18,276 bases of DNA. It comes from Aquabacter sp040755535. GTDB taxonomy: Bacteria; Pseudomonadota; Alphaproteobacteria; Rhizobiales; Xanthobacteraceae. The stretch's first letter is position 1, and every line of letters starts with the position of its first letter. The stretch is from NCBI GenBank assembly GCA_040755535.1, contig JBFMAV010000081.1, positions 1 to 18,276 of the forward strand, given 5' to 3'. The translations under genes and the position numbers were made by a program. Of this stretch, positions 7,085 through 14,560 are shown piece after piece. Under the pieces are notes generated by a model. That model was not told the origin of the DNA and made no database searches. It saw only the letters and a program-made list of their open reading frames with translations.

Positions 7085-8431
7085 ATGCACGACATCAAAT
7101 GGATTCGCGACGAACCCGAGGGCCTCGTCCGGGCGCTGACGCGCCGCCAGATGCCCGCCGCCGAGGCGATCGCGCTGCGCGATTCCCTGCTCGCTCTGGA
7201 TGAGCAGCGCCGCGCCAAGCTCACCACGCTGGAAACGCTGCTGGCCCGCCGCAATGCCGCCTCCAAGGAGATCGGCCAGGCCAAGGCCCAGAAGGACGAG
7301 ACCAAGGCCGCCGCCCTCATGGCGGAAGTGGCGAAGCTGAAGGAAGACGTGCCGGCGCTGGAAGCCGAGGTGAAGGCCATCGAGGCTGACCTGAACGCCC
7401 GCCTTGCGGCCATCCCCAACGTGCCGCTGGATGCCGTGCCCGAGGGCAAGGACGAGCACGACAATGTGGAGCTGAAGGTGGTGGGCGAAAGGCGCGCCTA
7501 TGCCTTTACGCCCAAGCAGCATTTCGAGATCGGCGAGGCCCTCGGCCTCATGGATTTCGAAACCGCCGCCAAGCTCTCGGGCGCCCGCTTCGTGGTGAAC
7601 AAGGGTCCGATGGCGCGGCTGGAACGGGCGCTGGGACAGTTCTTTTTGGACACCCATACGGCGCCGGAACACGGCTACACGGAAGTCAGCCCGCCGCTGC
7701 TGGTGCGCGACGAAGTGATGTTTGGAACGGCGCAATTGCCGAAGTTTCGCGACGACCAATTCTTCGCCACACGGTGGGTCCAGCCCGAGGGTGCAGAGGC
7801 CGTCAGCCTTTCGGCTGAAGGACTCTGGCTCATCCCCACCGCCGAAGTCCCGCTGACCAATCTCGTGCGCGAGGCCATTCTCTCCGAGGACGAGCTTCCC
7901 TTGCGCCTCACCGCCTGCACGCCCTGCTTCCGCGCCGAGGCCGGCTCTGCGGGGCGCGACACGCGCGGCATGATCCGCCAGCACCAGTTCACCAAGGTGG
8001 AACTGGTCTCCATCACCACGCCGGAAAAGAGCCTGGAGGAGCACGAGCGCATGCTCGCCTGCGCCGAGGCGGTGCTGAAGAAGCTGGACCTGCATTATCG
8101 CGTGGTGACGCTGTGCACCGGCGACATGGGCTTTGCCTCCCAGAAGACCTACGACATCGAGGTCTGGCTGCCGGGACAGAATGCGTTCCGCGAAATCTCC
8201 TCCTGCTCGGTGTGCGGCGATTTCCAGGCCCGGCGCATGAATGCCCGCTTCCGCCCCAAGGACGGCAAGGGACCGCGTTTCCTGCACACGCTCAACGGCT
8301 CGGGCGTCGCAGTCGGCCGTGCGCTGGTGGCGGTGCTGGAGACCTACCAGCAGGAGAATGGCGCGGTCGCGGTGCCCGACGCGCTGAAGCCCTATATGGG
8401 CGGGCTGAGCGTGATTGAAAAAGCGAACTGA
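7085..8431 (+). CDS. serS: Seryl-tRNA synthetase
   Basis: SerRS charges tRNA-Ser (and tRNA-Sec where present) in the cytoplasm. The 448 residues hold an N-terminal coiled coil (about 27-105, rich in Ala, Lys and Glu), the long antiparallel arm that grips the tRNA variable loop. The class II catalytic core follows, with PTAEVPLTN (251-259), motif 2 FRAEAGSAGRDTRG (282-295), SSCSVCGDFQARRMNARFR (372-390) and motif 3 NGSGVAVGR (404-412). Length and motifs are standard for bacteria. The ATG has GGAG or AGG upstream at 6-10 bases. It lies between tatC and surE, its usual company in alphaproteobacteria. Confidence 0.98.
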   Translation: MHDIKWIRDEPEGLVRALTRRQMPAAEAIALRDSLLALDEQRRAKLTTLETLLARRNAASKEIGQAKAQKDETKAAALMAEVAKLKEDVPALEAEVKAIEADLNARLAAIPNVPLDAVPEGKDEHDNVELKVVGERRAYAFTPKQHFEIGEALGLMDFETAAKLSGARFVVNKGPMARLERALGQFFLDTHTAPEHGYTEVSPPLLVRDEVMFGTAQLPKFRDDQFFATRWVQPEGAEAVSLSAEGLWLIPTAEVPLTNLVREAILSEDELPLRLTACTPCFRAEAGSAGRDTRGMIRQHQFTKVELVSITTPEKSLEEHERMLACAEAVLKKLDLHYRVVTLCTGDMGFASQKTYDIEVWLPGQNAFREISSCSVCGDFQARRMNARFRPKDGKGPRFLHTLNGSGVAVGRALVAVLETYQQENGAVAVPDALKPYMGGLSVIEKAN

Positions 8432-8493
8432 GGCGTTTCCTCGCGCGGGCATGTCGCACTTTTCGAGTACGGCTTGCGCCAAGCGCGCCCCGC

Positions 8494-8517
8494 CCCTCCC
8501 CCGCAAGCGGGAGAGGG
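8494..8517. repeat. Small hairpin repeat between serS and surE
   Basis: CCCTCCCCCGC (8494-8504) and GCGGGAGAGGG (8507-8517) pair over 11 positions with one mismatch. The CTCCC-CCGCAAGCGG-GAG core is a common dispersed hairpin type in alphaproteobacterial intergenic DNA. No T-run follows, so it is not a standard terminator and may instead process or stabilise the serS-surE transcript. The 131-bp gap otherwise shows only the surE ribosome binding site. Confidence 0.5.
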
Positions 8518-8562
8518 AGTTGGCCGGCCGCCGGTCCATAAGCCGAAGAAGGATAGGACGAC

Positions 8563-9330
8563 ATGCGTATCCTGGTGACGAATGACGACGGCATCCACGC
8601 GGCCGGCCTCGATGCCTGCCTGCGCATCGCGCAGGCGCTGTCGGACGATGTATGGGTGGTCGCGCCGGAATTCGACCAGTCGGGGGTCGCCCATTCGCTC
8701 TCCCTCAGCGATCCGCTGCGCCTGCGCCAGGTCGCGCCGCGCCGTTTCGCGGTGAAGGGCACGCCCACGGACTGCGTGATCATGGCGGTGCGCCATCTGC
8801 TGGCGGACCAGCCGCCGGACCTCGTCCTCTCGGGCGTCAACCGGGGGCAGAACATCGCCGAGGATGTCAGCTATTCGGGCACGGTCGCCGGGGCCATCGA
8901 AGGCACCATTCTCGGCATTCCCTCCATCGCCCTCTCCCAGGCCTTCGGCCCCGCGACGCGCGAGAATCCGAGCTATGAGACCGCCGAGGCCCATGGGCCG
9001 GACGTGGTGCGCACGCTGCTGAAGGAAGGCATTCCGGCCGGCATCGTCATCAATGTGAACTTTCCGGACCGGCCGCCCAATGAGGTGACCGGCATCGCCG
9101 TCACCGCCCAGGGCAAGCGCGACCAGAAGCTGATGCGCATCGACGAGCGGCGCGACGGGCGCGGAAATCCCTATTTCTGGATCGCCTTCGAGCGGCGCGT
9201 CCACACCACCGCGCCCGGCACCGACTTGCGGGCGCTGGACGAGGGACGCATTTCGGTGACGCCGCTGCGGGTGGAGCAGACCGACGAGCCCTTCATGACC
9301 CGCCTCGCTCAGGTTTTCGAGGCGCGCTGA
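8563..9330 (+). CDS. surE: 5'/3'-nucleotidase SurE
   Basis: SurE is a metal-dependent phosphatase that removes phosphate from nucleoside 5'- and 3'-monophosphates and short polyphosphate; it is linked to stationary-phase survival. The 255-residue protein starts MRILVTNDDGIHAAGL, whose Asp8-Asp9 pair binds the metal. The other expected ligands are Ser40 (FDQSGVAHS) and Asn93 (SGVNRGQN, 90-97). GTPTDCV (67-73) and the DVSYSGTVAGAIEG motif (101-114) are also present. The ATG follows AAGGATAGGA. In many relatives surE is followed by pcm (isoaspartyl methyltransferase), but here a terminator-free gap leads straight to ndk. Confidence 0.96.
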   Translation: MRILVTNDDGIHAAGLDACLRIAQALSDDVWVVAPEFDQSGVAHSLSLSDPLRLRQVAPRRFAVKGTPTDCVIMAVRHLLADQPPDLVLSGVNRGQNIAEDVSYSGTVAGAIEGTILGIPSIALSQAFGPATRENPSYETAEAHGPDVVRTLLKEGIPAGIVINVNFPDRPPNEVTGIAVTAQGKRDQKLMRIDERRDGRGNPYFWIAFERRVHTTAPGTDLRALDEGRISVTPLRVEQTDEPFMTRLAQVFEAR

Positions 9331-9429
9331 GGCACGTTGTCCCCGGCCTCGCTTGCCGTGGCGGGGCATCGCTGCTAAGAGCCGCCAATCCGCGCCATGG
9401 CGTGGGTTTGCGACTTTCTAGAACATAAT

Positions 9430-9436
9430 AGGACGG
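9430..9436 (+). promoter_or_regulatory. ndk Shine-Dalgarno that sets the start
   Basis: AGGACGG lies 5 bases before the ATG at 9442. It supports that codon over an upstream in-frame ATG at 9397, which would add 15 residues (MAWVCDFLEHNRTVT) not found in the family. Confidence 0.7.
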
Positions 9437-9441
9437 TGACC

Positions 9442-9864
9442 ATGGCGATCGAGCGCACTTTCTCGATCATCAAACCCGATGCGACGCGCCGCAACCTGAC
9501 CGGCGCCGTCAACGCCGTCATTGAGAAGGCGGGACTGCGCATCGTGGCCCAGAAGCGGATCGAGATGACCCGCGCCCAGGCGGAGACCTTTTACGGGGTC
9601 CACCGCGAGCGCCCCTTCTTCGCGGACCTCGTGGCTTTCATGACCTCCGGCCCCGTGGTGGTCCAGGTTCTGGAAGGCGAGAATGCCGTTGCCGCCTATC
9701 GCGAGGTGATGGGCGCGACCAACCCGGCCAATGCGGCCGAGGGCACGCTGCGCAAGCTGTTCGCGGAATCCATCGAGGCCAATTCGGTCCATGGCTCCGA
9801 CAGCACCGACAACGCGGCCATCGAGATCGCCCAGTTCTTCGCGGGCAACGAAATCGTCGGCTGA
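9442..9864 (+). CDS. ndk: Nucleoside diphosphate kinase
   Basis: NDK moves the gamma-phosphate of ATP to other (d)NDPs through a phospho-histidine intermediate and so balances the nucleotide pool. The 140-residue product matches the usual bacterial length. It starts MAIERTFSIIKPDATRRN, with Lys11 in the KPD motif. The active-site His117 is in the diagnostic NSVHGSDS (114-121), and the C-terminal FF.GNEIV is also typical. The start at 9442 was chosen over the upstream ATG because of the ribosome binding site and the family N-terminus. It is followed by a strong hairpin at 9883-9909 and is probably transcribed alone or with surE. Confidence 0.97.
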   Translation: MAIERTFSIIKPDATRRNLTGAVNAVIEKAGLRIVAQKRIEMTRAQAETFYGVHRERPFFADLVAFMTSGPVVVQVLEGENAVAAYREVMGATNPANAAEGTLRKLFAESIEANSVHGSDSTDNAAIEIAQFFAGNEIVG

Positions 9865-9882
9865 CATCAGTCGAACGGCACG

Positions 9883-9923
9883 GACGCGGCCGGTTCAACC
9901 GGCCGCGTCGCAATATGCTTTTT
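9883..9923 (+). terminator. Intrinsic terminator after ndk
   Basis: GACGCGGCCGGTT (9883-9895) and AACCGGCCGCGTC (9897-9909) are exact reverse complements around a single central C, giving at least an 11-bp GC-rich stem with a 5-base loop. A CTTTTT follows, but about 9 bases after the stem, so termination may be less than complete. Confidence 0.75.
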
Positions 9924-9994
9924 GCGCGTTGCAGTGTTTGGTTTTGGTTGTGGGGATAGACAGCGTCCAGTAGCTTTTTCCGACGGCATTCAAA

Positions 9995-10018
9995 ATACGG
10001 CGCACCAGACGCCGGTAT
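9995..10018 (+). promoter_or_regulatory. Hairpin in the first terC leader
   Basis: ATACGGCG (9995-10002) pairs with CGCCGGTAT (10010-10018), giving 8 bp with one bulged G around a 7-base loop. An outer GGC/GCC can extend it. It ends 22 bases before the Shine-Dalgarno of the first terC. TerC/YjbE genes are often controlled by the manganese-sensing yybP-ykoY riboswitch, but the conserved GGGGAGUA and CAACAUACU boxes of that motif are not visible here. I therefore record only a structured leader. Confidence 0.35.
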
Positions 10019-10040
10019 GCCTGGGGAAATGCGAAGGCGA

Positions 10041-10048
10041 GGAAGGGG
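10041..10048 (+). promoter_or_regulatory. First terC Shine-Dalgarno
   Basis: GGAAGGGG sits 4 bases before the ATG at 10053. It fixes that start over the in-frame ATG at 10017, which lacks a ribosome binding site and would add a charged leader (MPGEMRRRGRGT) foreign to the family. Confidence 0.75.
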
Positions 10049-10052
10049 AACA

Positions 10053-10748
10053 ATGTCGCTCGACTCTCCGGCGCTATGGCTGGCGCTGATTCAGATCATT
10101 TGGATCAATATCCTGCTCTCGGGCGATAATGCCGTGGTCATTGCCATGGCCTGCCGCTCTCTGCCGGAAAAGACCCGCAAATGGGGCATTATCACCGGGG
10201 CCGGCGTCGCGGTGGCATTGCGCATCCTGTTCACCGGCATCGTTGCGACCCTGCTCGCCCTGCCCTGGCTGAAGCTCATCGGCTCGCTCGCGCTGATGTA
10301 TATTGCGGTGGACCTCGCGCTTCCCGATGACGGCGGCGAAGAGACGGTCGAGGCGAGCGAGAGCCTGTGGAAGGCGGTCGGCACGGTCGCGGTGGCGGAC
10401 ATCGTCATGAGCCTCGACAATGTGGTGGCCGTGGCGGCGGTGGCGAATGGCAGCTGGCTGCTGCTGGGCCTCGGCCTTGCCATCTCCATCCCGCTGATCA
10501 TCGCCGGCTCGTCGCTGGTGATGGCGGTTCTGGATCGCTTCCCCTTCCTGGTCTGGGCCGGCGCTGCGCTGCTCGGCTGGGTGGCCGGCGAAATGCTGCT
10601 GACCGACGTCGCCGTGACGGATCGGATCGGCGGCATGGAGGTGGCTCACCATTGGGAATATCCCGTCGCCGCCATCTGCGCCCTGCTCGTGGTGGGGATC
10701 GCCTATGGCGTCGGGCGCCTGCGCAAGGCGAAGAGCCACGCGGCCTGA
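10053..10748 (+). CDS. TerC/YjbE-family membrane protein (first copy)
   Basis: A 231-residue integral membrane protein of the TerC family, YjbE subgroup. Members of this family are implicated in metal (mainly Mn2+) export or metallation of secreted proteins; which ion this one handles is inference. The two family motifs lie in membrane segments: SGDNAVVIAMACRSLP (23-38, D25-N26) and SLDNVVAVAA (120-129, D122-N123), related by an internal duplication. WAGAALLGWVAGEMLLTDV follows in the C-terminal half. It is 160 bp upstream of a close paralog on the same strand, with a strong terminator between them, so each copy probably has its own promoter. Confidence 0.9.
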   Translation: MSLDSPALWLALIQIIWINILLSGDNAVVIAMACRSLPEKTRKWGIITGAGVAVALRILFTGIVATLLALPWLKLIGSLALMYIAVDLALPDDGGEETVEASESLWKAVGTVAVADIVMSLDNVVAVAAVANGSWLLLGLGLAISIPLIIAGSSLVMAVLDRFPFLVWAGAALLGWVAGEMLLTDVAVTDRIGGMEVAHHWEYPVAAICALLVVGIAYGVGRLRKAKSHAA

Positions 10749-10759
10749 GAGGATGTCCT

Positions 10760-10785
10760 AAAAAGGGGCGTTCGCGCCCCTTTTT
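10760..10785 (+). terminator. Intrinsic terminator between the two terC genes
   Basis: AAAAAGGGGCG (10760-10770), a TTCG tetraloop and CGCCCCTTTTT (10775-10785) make a perfect 11-bp stem ending in a T-run, with the stabilising UUCG loop. It begins 11 bases after the first terC stop. This is the best intrinsic terminator in the window. Confidence 0.92.
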
Positions 10786-10908
10786 CTTCGCGCATGACTT
10801 TCCCCAGCGGAACGATGCAACCCGGCATCCGTCCGCCTGTCTGACCTAAACGCCCCACATATCGAGCAACCGCCGCCGACCTCGCGGCGCAATTGAAGAG
10901 GACCCGTG

Positions 10909-11643
10909 ATGGATTTCTCCTCACCCACCTTCTGGCTGTCGCTGCTGCAGATCATCTGGATCGATCTGCTGCTGTCCGGCGACAATGCCGTCGTCATCGC
11001 CCTCGCCTGCCGCTCTCTCCCCGAGAAGCAACGCCGCTGGGGCATTCTGTTGGGCGCGGGCGCGGCGGTCGGCCTGCGCATCATCTTCGCCCTGGTGGTC
11101 TCCTATCTGCTGGGCGTGCCCCTGCTGAAAGTGGCGGGCGGCCTGCTGCTGCTCTGGATCGCGGTCAAGCTCGTCACGGACGGGGACGGAGAGGCCCATC
11201 ATGTGGAAGCCTCCGACAGCCTGTGGAAGGCGGTGCGCACCATCGCCATCGCCGACGCGGTCATGAGCCTCGACAATGTGGTGGCCATCGCCGCCGCATC
11301 GCGTGGCCATCCCGAACTGTTCATCTTCGGCCTGCTGCTGACCATTCCGCTCATCATCGCCGGCTCGCAGCTGGTCATGGCCCTGCTCACCCGCTTCCCC
11401 ATCATGGTGTGGGCCGGCGCCGCGCTGCTCGGCTGGATCGCGGGCGAAATGGTGGTGGGCGACGTGGTCTCGCTGCAATACATGCAGGGCTATGACCCGG
11501 AGCTTGTGAAGCCGGACTCCGACTCCCCCATCGGCCTCAAGCCCGCCAACCTGCCGCATTATCTCGCGAGCGGCGTGGGCGCGGTGTTCGTGGTGGCGCT
11601 CGGCTGGTTCCTGCGCAACCGCGCGCGGACACAAGAAGCCTAG
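10909..11643 (+). CDS. TerC/YjbE-family membrane protein (second copy)
   Basis: A 244-residue paralog of the preceding gene. It carries the same motifs at the same positions: SGDNAVVIALACRSLP (23-38) and SLDNVVAIAA (120-129). The ASDSLWKAV and WAGAALLGWIAGEM segments are also nearly the same. It differs in a loop with His-His (DGDGEAHHVEAS, about 91-103) and in a longer insert before the last helix (YMQGYDPELVKPDSDSPIG). The ATG at 10909 has GAAGAGGA (10895-10902) at 6 bases; an in-frame GTG directly before it (10906) is less well placed. The role is presumably metal (Mn2+) handling. The divergence in the loops suggests the two copies may not be redundant. Confidence 0.9.
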   Translation: MDFSSPTFWLSLLQIIWIDLLLSGDNAVVIALACRSLPEKQRRWGILLGAGAAVGLRIIFALVVSYLLGVPLLKVAGGLLLLWIAVKLVTDGDGEAHHVEASDSLWKAVRTIAIADAVMSLDNVVAIAAASRGHPELFIFGLLLTIPLIIAGSQLVMALLTRFPIMVWAGAALLGWIAGEMVVGDVVSLQYMQGYDPELVKPDSDSPIGLKPANLPHYLASGVGAVFVVALGWFLRNRARTQEA

Positions 11644-11680
11644 GACGGAGCCCGAGCGGCTTCGCCCTGATCGAACCAAG

Positions 11681-11716
11681 ACCATGGCCGGGCATCGCCC
11701 GGCCATGGTGCGTTTT
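11681..11716 (+). terminator. Intrinsic terminator after the second terC
   Basis: ACCATGGCCGGGC (11681-11693) and GCCCGGCCATGGT (11697-11709) are exact reverse complements around ATC, a 13-bp perfect stem, followed by GCGTTTT. It starts 38 bases after the stop codon. The core GGCCGGGC...GCCCGGCC also resembles the family of the REP-like element at 6949-7046. Confidence 0.8.
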
Positions 11717-11744
11717 CAGAACCCCTCTATGATCGGCACGACGG

Positions 11745-11802
11745 GCGCGGCGTGAGCCGCGCCGCTCACGTTTCGAAGGGACCGGCCGATCGGGCCCGGT
11801 CC
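11745..11802 (+). promoter_or_regulatory. Structured leader of the molybdoenzyme gene
   Basis: Three perfect 7-bp stems fall within 58 bases. Stem A is GCGCGGC-GTGA-GCCGCGC (11745-11762, with a GNRA loop). Stem B is CGTGAGC-CGCGCC-GCTCACG (11751-11770). It overlaps stem A, so the two exclude each other. Stem C is GGACCGG...CCGGTCC (11779-11802) and ends directly before the Shine-Dalgarno AGGG (11803-11806). The arrangement could act as a switch on translation, but GC-rich DNA makes chance pairing easy. It does not look like the larger Moco riboswitch. Confidence 0.4.
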
Positions 11803-11813
11803 AGGGTGTGACG

Positions 11814-13898
11814 ATGACCAAGCATGTGGCGATCCGTGCCTCCGCCTGCCCCCATGACTGCCCCTCCACCTGCGCGCTTGAGGTGGAGATCCGGGAGGAT
11901 GGCCGCATCGGCCGCGTGCGGGGGGCGGCGGACAACAGCTATACGGCGGGCGTCATCTGCGCGAAGGTCGCCCGCTATGCGGAGCGCGCGCACCATCCCG
12001 ACCGCCTGCTGCACCCGCTGCGCCGCACCGGCCCGAAGGGCTCGGGCCAGTTCGCCCCCATCTCCTGGGACGAGGCGCTGGACACCATTGCCGAGGCGCT
12101 GCTGAAGGCCGAGCGCACCCATGGCGCGCAATCCGTCTGGCCTTATTACTACGCCGGCACCATGGGCCATGTGATGCGCGACGGCCTCAACCGTCTGACC
12201 CACACAAAGGGCTATTCGCGCTTCTTCTCCACCATCTGCGTCAATCCCGCCTGGACCGGCTACATGGCCGGCACCGGCCAGCTCGCGGGCGCGGACCCGC
12301 GCGAGATCGGCCGCTCGGATCTGGTGGTGATCTGGGGCACCAATGCGGTGTCCACGCAGGTCAATGTGATGACCCACGCCATCAAGGCCCGCAAGGACCG
12401 TGGCGCCAAGATCGCGGTGGTGGACGTCTATCGCACCCCCACCATGGAACAGGCGGATATTCCCCTGCTGCTGCGGCCCGGCACGGACGGCGCGCTCGCC
12501 TGCGCGGTCATGCACATCCTGTTCCGGGACGGAAAGGCGGACCGGGCCTATCTCGCGCGCTATGCGTCGGGGGCGGAGGAGCTGGAGGCGCATCTCGCGC
12601 ACCGCACGCCGCAATGGGCCTCCGCCATCACCGGCCTGTCGGTGGATGAGATCGAGGCCTTCGCCCGCCTTGTGGGCGACACGCCGCGCGCCTATTTCCG
12701 GATCGGTTACGGCCTTTCGCGCAGCCGCAACGGCGCGGTGAACATGCACGCTGTCGCTTGCATCCCGGTCGTCTCGGGCGCCTGGCAGCACGAAGGCGGT
12801 GGTGCCTTCCATTCCAATTCGGGCATCTATCGCCTGCGCAAGACCCTGATCGAGGGGCTGGATGTGCGCGATGCCTCGACCCGCGCGCTCGATCAGTCGC
12901 GGATTGGCGACATTCTGTGCGGCGCGCCCGAGGCACTTTCGGGCGGGCCGCCGGTGCAGGCGCTGTTCATCCAGAACACGAATCCCATGACTGTGGCGCC
13001 CGAGCAGGAAAAGGTGCGACGCGGTTTTGCGCGCGAGGATTTGTTCGTGGCGGTGCACGAGCATTTCATGACCGACACCGCGCGCCAGGCGGATATCGTC
13101 CTGCCCGCCACCATGTTCACCGAGCATGACGATCTCTACACGGCGGGCGGTCACCAGCACATTCTGTTTGGACCCAAGCTCACCGAGGCGCCGGGCGAAT
13201 GCCGCTCCAACCACGATGTGGTCTGCGCCCTCGCGGCGCGGCTGGGCGCCGCGCATCCCGGCTTTTCGCTCTCGCCGCGCCAGCTGATCGACCGGACCTT
13301 GCAGGACTCCGGCTGGGGCACGCTGGAGCGCCTGGAGACGGCGCGATTCATCGATGTGCAGCCGGAGTTCGAGACCGCCCATTATCTAAAGGGCTTCGGC
13401 CATCGCGACGGGCGCTTCCGCCTGAAGCCGGACTGGACCCGTATTCCCATTCCCACCCCCGGCACATTCGGCCCGGCGGGCGACATGCCACCTTTGCCCG
13501 ACCATTGGGCCGTGATCGAGGAGGCGACGGAGGAGCACCCCTTCCGGCTCGTCACGGCGCCGGCGCGCAATTTCCTGAACACCACCTTCACCGAGACCGC
13601 GACCTCGGCGCAGCGCGAAGGCCCGCCCTCATTGCTCATTCATCCGGACGATGCGGCGCGGCTCGGACTCGCGGAGGGGGACAAGGTGATCGTCTCCAAT
13701 CCGCGCGGGCAGGTCGCTCTGGTTGCGCGGCTGTTCGATGGCCTGCGGCCGGGGGTGGTGGTGTCGGAACAGATCAAGCCGAACCATGCTCATGAAGGGG
13801 GGCGCGGCATCAATACGCTGACGGGCTCGGACCCGGTCGCCCCGGCGGGCGGCGCTGCCTTCCACGACAATCGGGTGCGGATCGAGAAGGCGGAGTAA
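11814..13898 (+). CDS. Molybdopterin oxidoreductase, cytoplasmic, DMSO-reductase family
   Basis: A 694-residue enzyme of the bis-MGD molybdopterin (COG0243) family; substrate unknown. It opens with a 4Fe-4S site, C12-x3-C16-x3-C20-x28-C49 (ACPHDCPSTC ... GVICAKV). The molybdopterin domains follow: WDEALDTIAEAL (85-96), ICVNPAWTGY (141-150), whose Cys142 may be the Mo ligand, and VVIWGTNAVST. QNTNPMTVAPEQEKV and QADIVLPATMFTEHDDLYT are family-typical. The C-terminal dinucleotide-binding beta-barrel runs from about residue 575 to the end (RLVTAPARNFLNTTF ... LGLAEGDKVIVSNPRG). No Tat signal is present, so it should be cytoplasmic. The ATG at 11814 has AGGG at 7 bases; the in-frame GTG at 11808 is too close to it. 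There is no electron-transfer or chaperone partner gene beside it. Confidence 0.9.
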   Translation: MTKHVAIRASACPHDCPSTCALEVEIREDGRIGRVRGAADNSYTAGVICAKVARYAERAHHPDRLLHPLRRTGPKGSGQFAPISWDEALDTIAEALLKAERTHGAQSVWPYYYAGTMGHVMRDGLNRLTHTKGYSRFFSTICVNPAWTGYMAGTGQLAGADPREIGRSDLVVIWGTNAVSTQVNVMTHAIKARKDRGAKIAVVDVYRTPTMEQADIPLLLRPGTDGALACAVMHILFRDGKADRAYLARYASGAEELEAHLAHRTPQWASAITGLSVDEIEAFARLVGDTPRAYFRIGYGLSRSRNGAVNMHAVACIPVVSGAWQHEGGGAFHSNSGIYRLRKTLIEGLDVRDASTRALDQSRIGDILCGAPEALSGGPPVQALFIQNTNPMTVAPEQEKVRRGFAREDLFVAVHEHFMTDTARQADIVLPATMFTEHDDLYTAGGHQHILFGPKLTEAPGECRSNHDVVCALAARLGAAHPGFSLSPRQLIDRTLQDSGWGTLERLETARFIDVQPEFETAHYLKGFGHRDGRFRLKPDWTRIPIPTPGTFGPAGDMPPLPDHWAVIEEATEEHPFRLVTAPARNFLNTTFTETATSAQREGPPSLLIHPDDAARLGLAEGDKVIVSNPRGQVALVARLFDGLRPGVVVSEQIKPNHAHEGGRGINTLTGSDPVAPAGGAAFHDNRVRIEKAE

Positions 13899-13909
13899 GG
13901 CCGCCCTGT

Positions 13910-14560
13910 TCAGACGGAGGGGGAGACCAGCGCGTCCTGCGGGAAGCGGACGCCATCAATCTCCACCCTCTCCTCGGCCACCTCCAGCGCGCCCGATGCG
14001 AGCAGCCGCAGGGCGGCGGGATAGATGGCATGTTCCTGATGCAGCACGCGGGCCGCCAGCCCATCCGGATCGTCGCCCGGCAGAACCGGCACGGCGGCTT
14101 GCAGAATGATCGGCCCGCTGTCCATCTCGGCGCGCACGAAATGCACCGTGCAGCCGTGGAAGCGCACACCCGTCTCCAGCGCGCGGGCGTGGGTGTCTAG
14201 TCCCGGGAACGCCGGCAGCAGCGAGGGATGGACATTGATCATGCGGTTGCGCCACCGCTCCACCAGCCAGGGGGTGAGCAGCCGCATGAAGCCGGCAAGG
14301 CAGATGATGTCGATGCTCTCGATGCGCAGATGGGCGTCGAGCGACGCGTCGAAGGCGATGCGGTCTGCAAATTCGCGATGATTGAGAACAAGGGTGCGGA
14401 TGCCCGCCGCCTCCGCCGCGCGCAGGCCGGCCGCGTCCGGGCGGTTGGAGATGACCAGAGAGATTTCGGCCGGGAAATCCGGCGCCTCGGCCGCCGCGAT
14501 AAGCGCCGACATGTTGGAACCGCGCCCCGAAATCAGGACCGCCGTGCGCTTCTTTTGCAT
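13910..14560 (-). CDS. purN: Phosphoribosylglycinamide formyltransferase PurN
   Basis: PurN transfers the formyl group of 10-formyl-THF to GAR, the third step of IMP synthesis, in the cytoplasm. The 216-residue product has GRGSNMSAL (12-20, phosphate binding) and INVHPSLLPAFPG (108-120). The catalytic set is Asn109, His111 and Asp147 (AEMDSGPI), matching N106/H108/D144 of the E. coli enzyme. I chose the ATG at 14560, which gives MQKKRTAVLISGRG. A GTG 15 bases upstream has no ribosome binding site. It is convergent with the molybdoenzyme gene (11-bp gap, no terminator seen) and lies 201 bp downstream of purM. Confidence 0.95.
   Translation of the reverse strand: MQKKRTAVLISGRGSNMSALIAAAEAPDFPAEISLVISNRPDAAGLRAAEAAGIRTLVLNHREFADRIAFDASLDAHLRIESIDIICLAGFMRLLTPWLVERWRNRMINVHPSLLPAFPGLDTHARALETGVRFHGCTVHFVRAEMDSGPIILQAAVPVLPGDDPDGLAARVLHQEHAIYPAALRLLASGALEVAEERVEIDGVRFPQDALVSPSV

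Noticed and set aside
6953..8539. A 528-codon minus-strand frame opposite serS
   Set aside because: It is the antisense shadow of seryl-tRNA synthetase, His/Arg-rich with no recognisable motif.
9865..10052. yybP-ykoY manganese riboswitch upstream of the first terC
   Set aside because: Expected from the gene family, but the conserved GGGGAGUA and CAACAUACU boxes were not found by eye. A covariance search would be decisive.
11766..13382. A 538-codon minus-strand frame opposite the molybdoenzyme gene
   Set aside because: It is the antisense shadow of a well-supported gene; composition is Arg/His/Ala-rich and no family is recognised.
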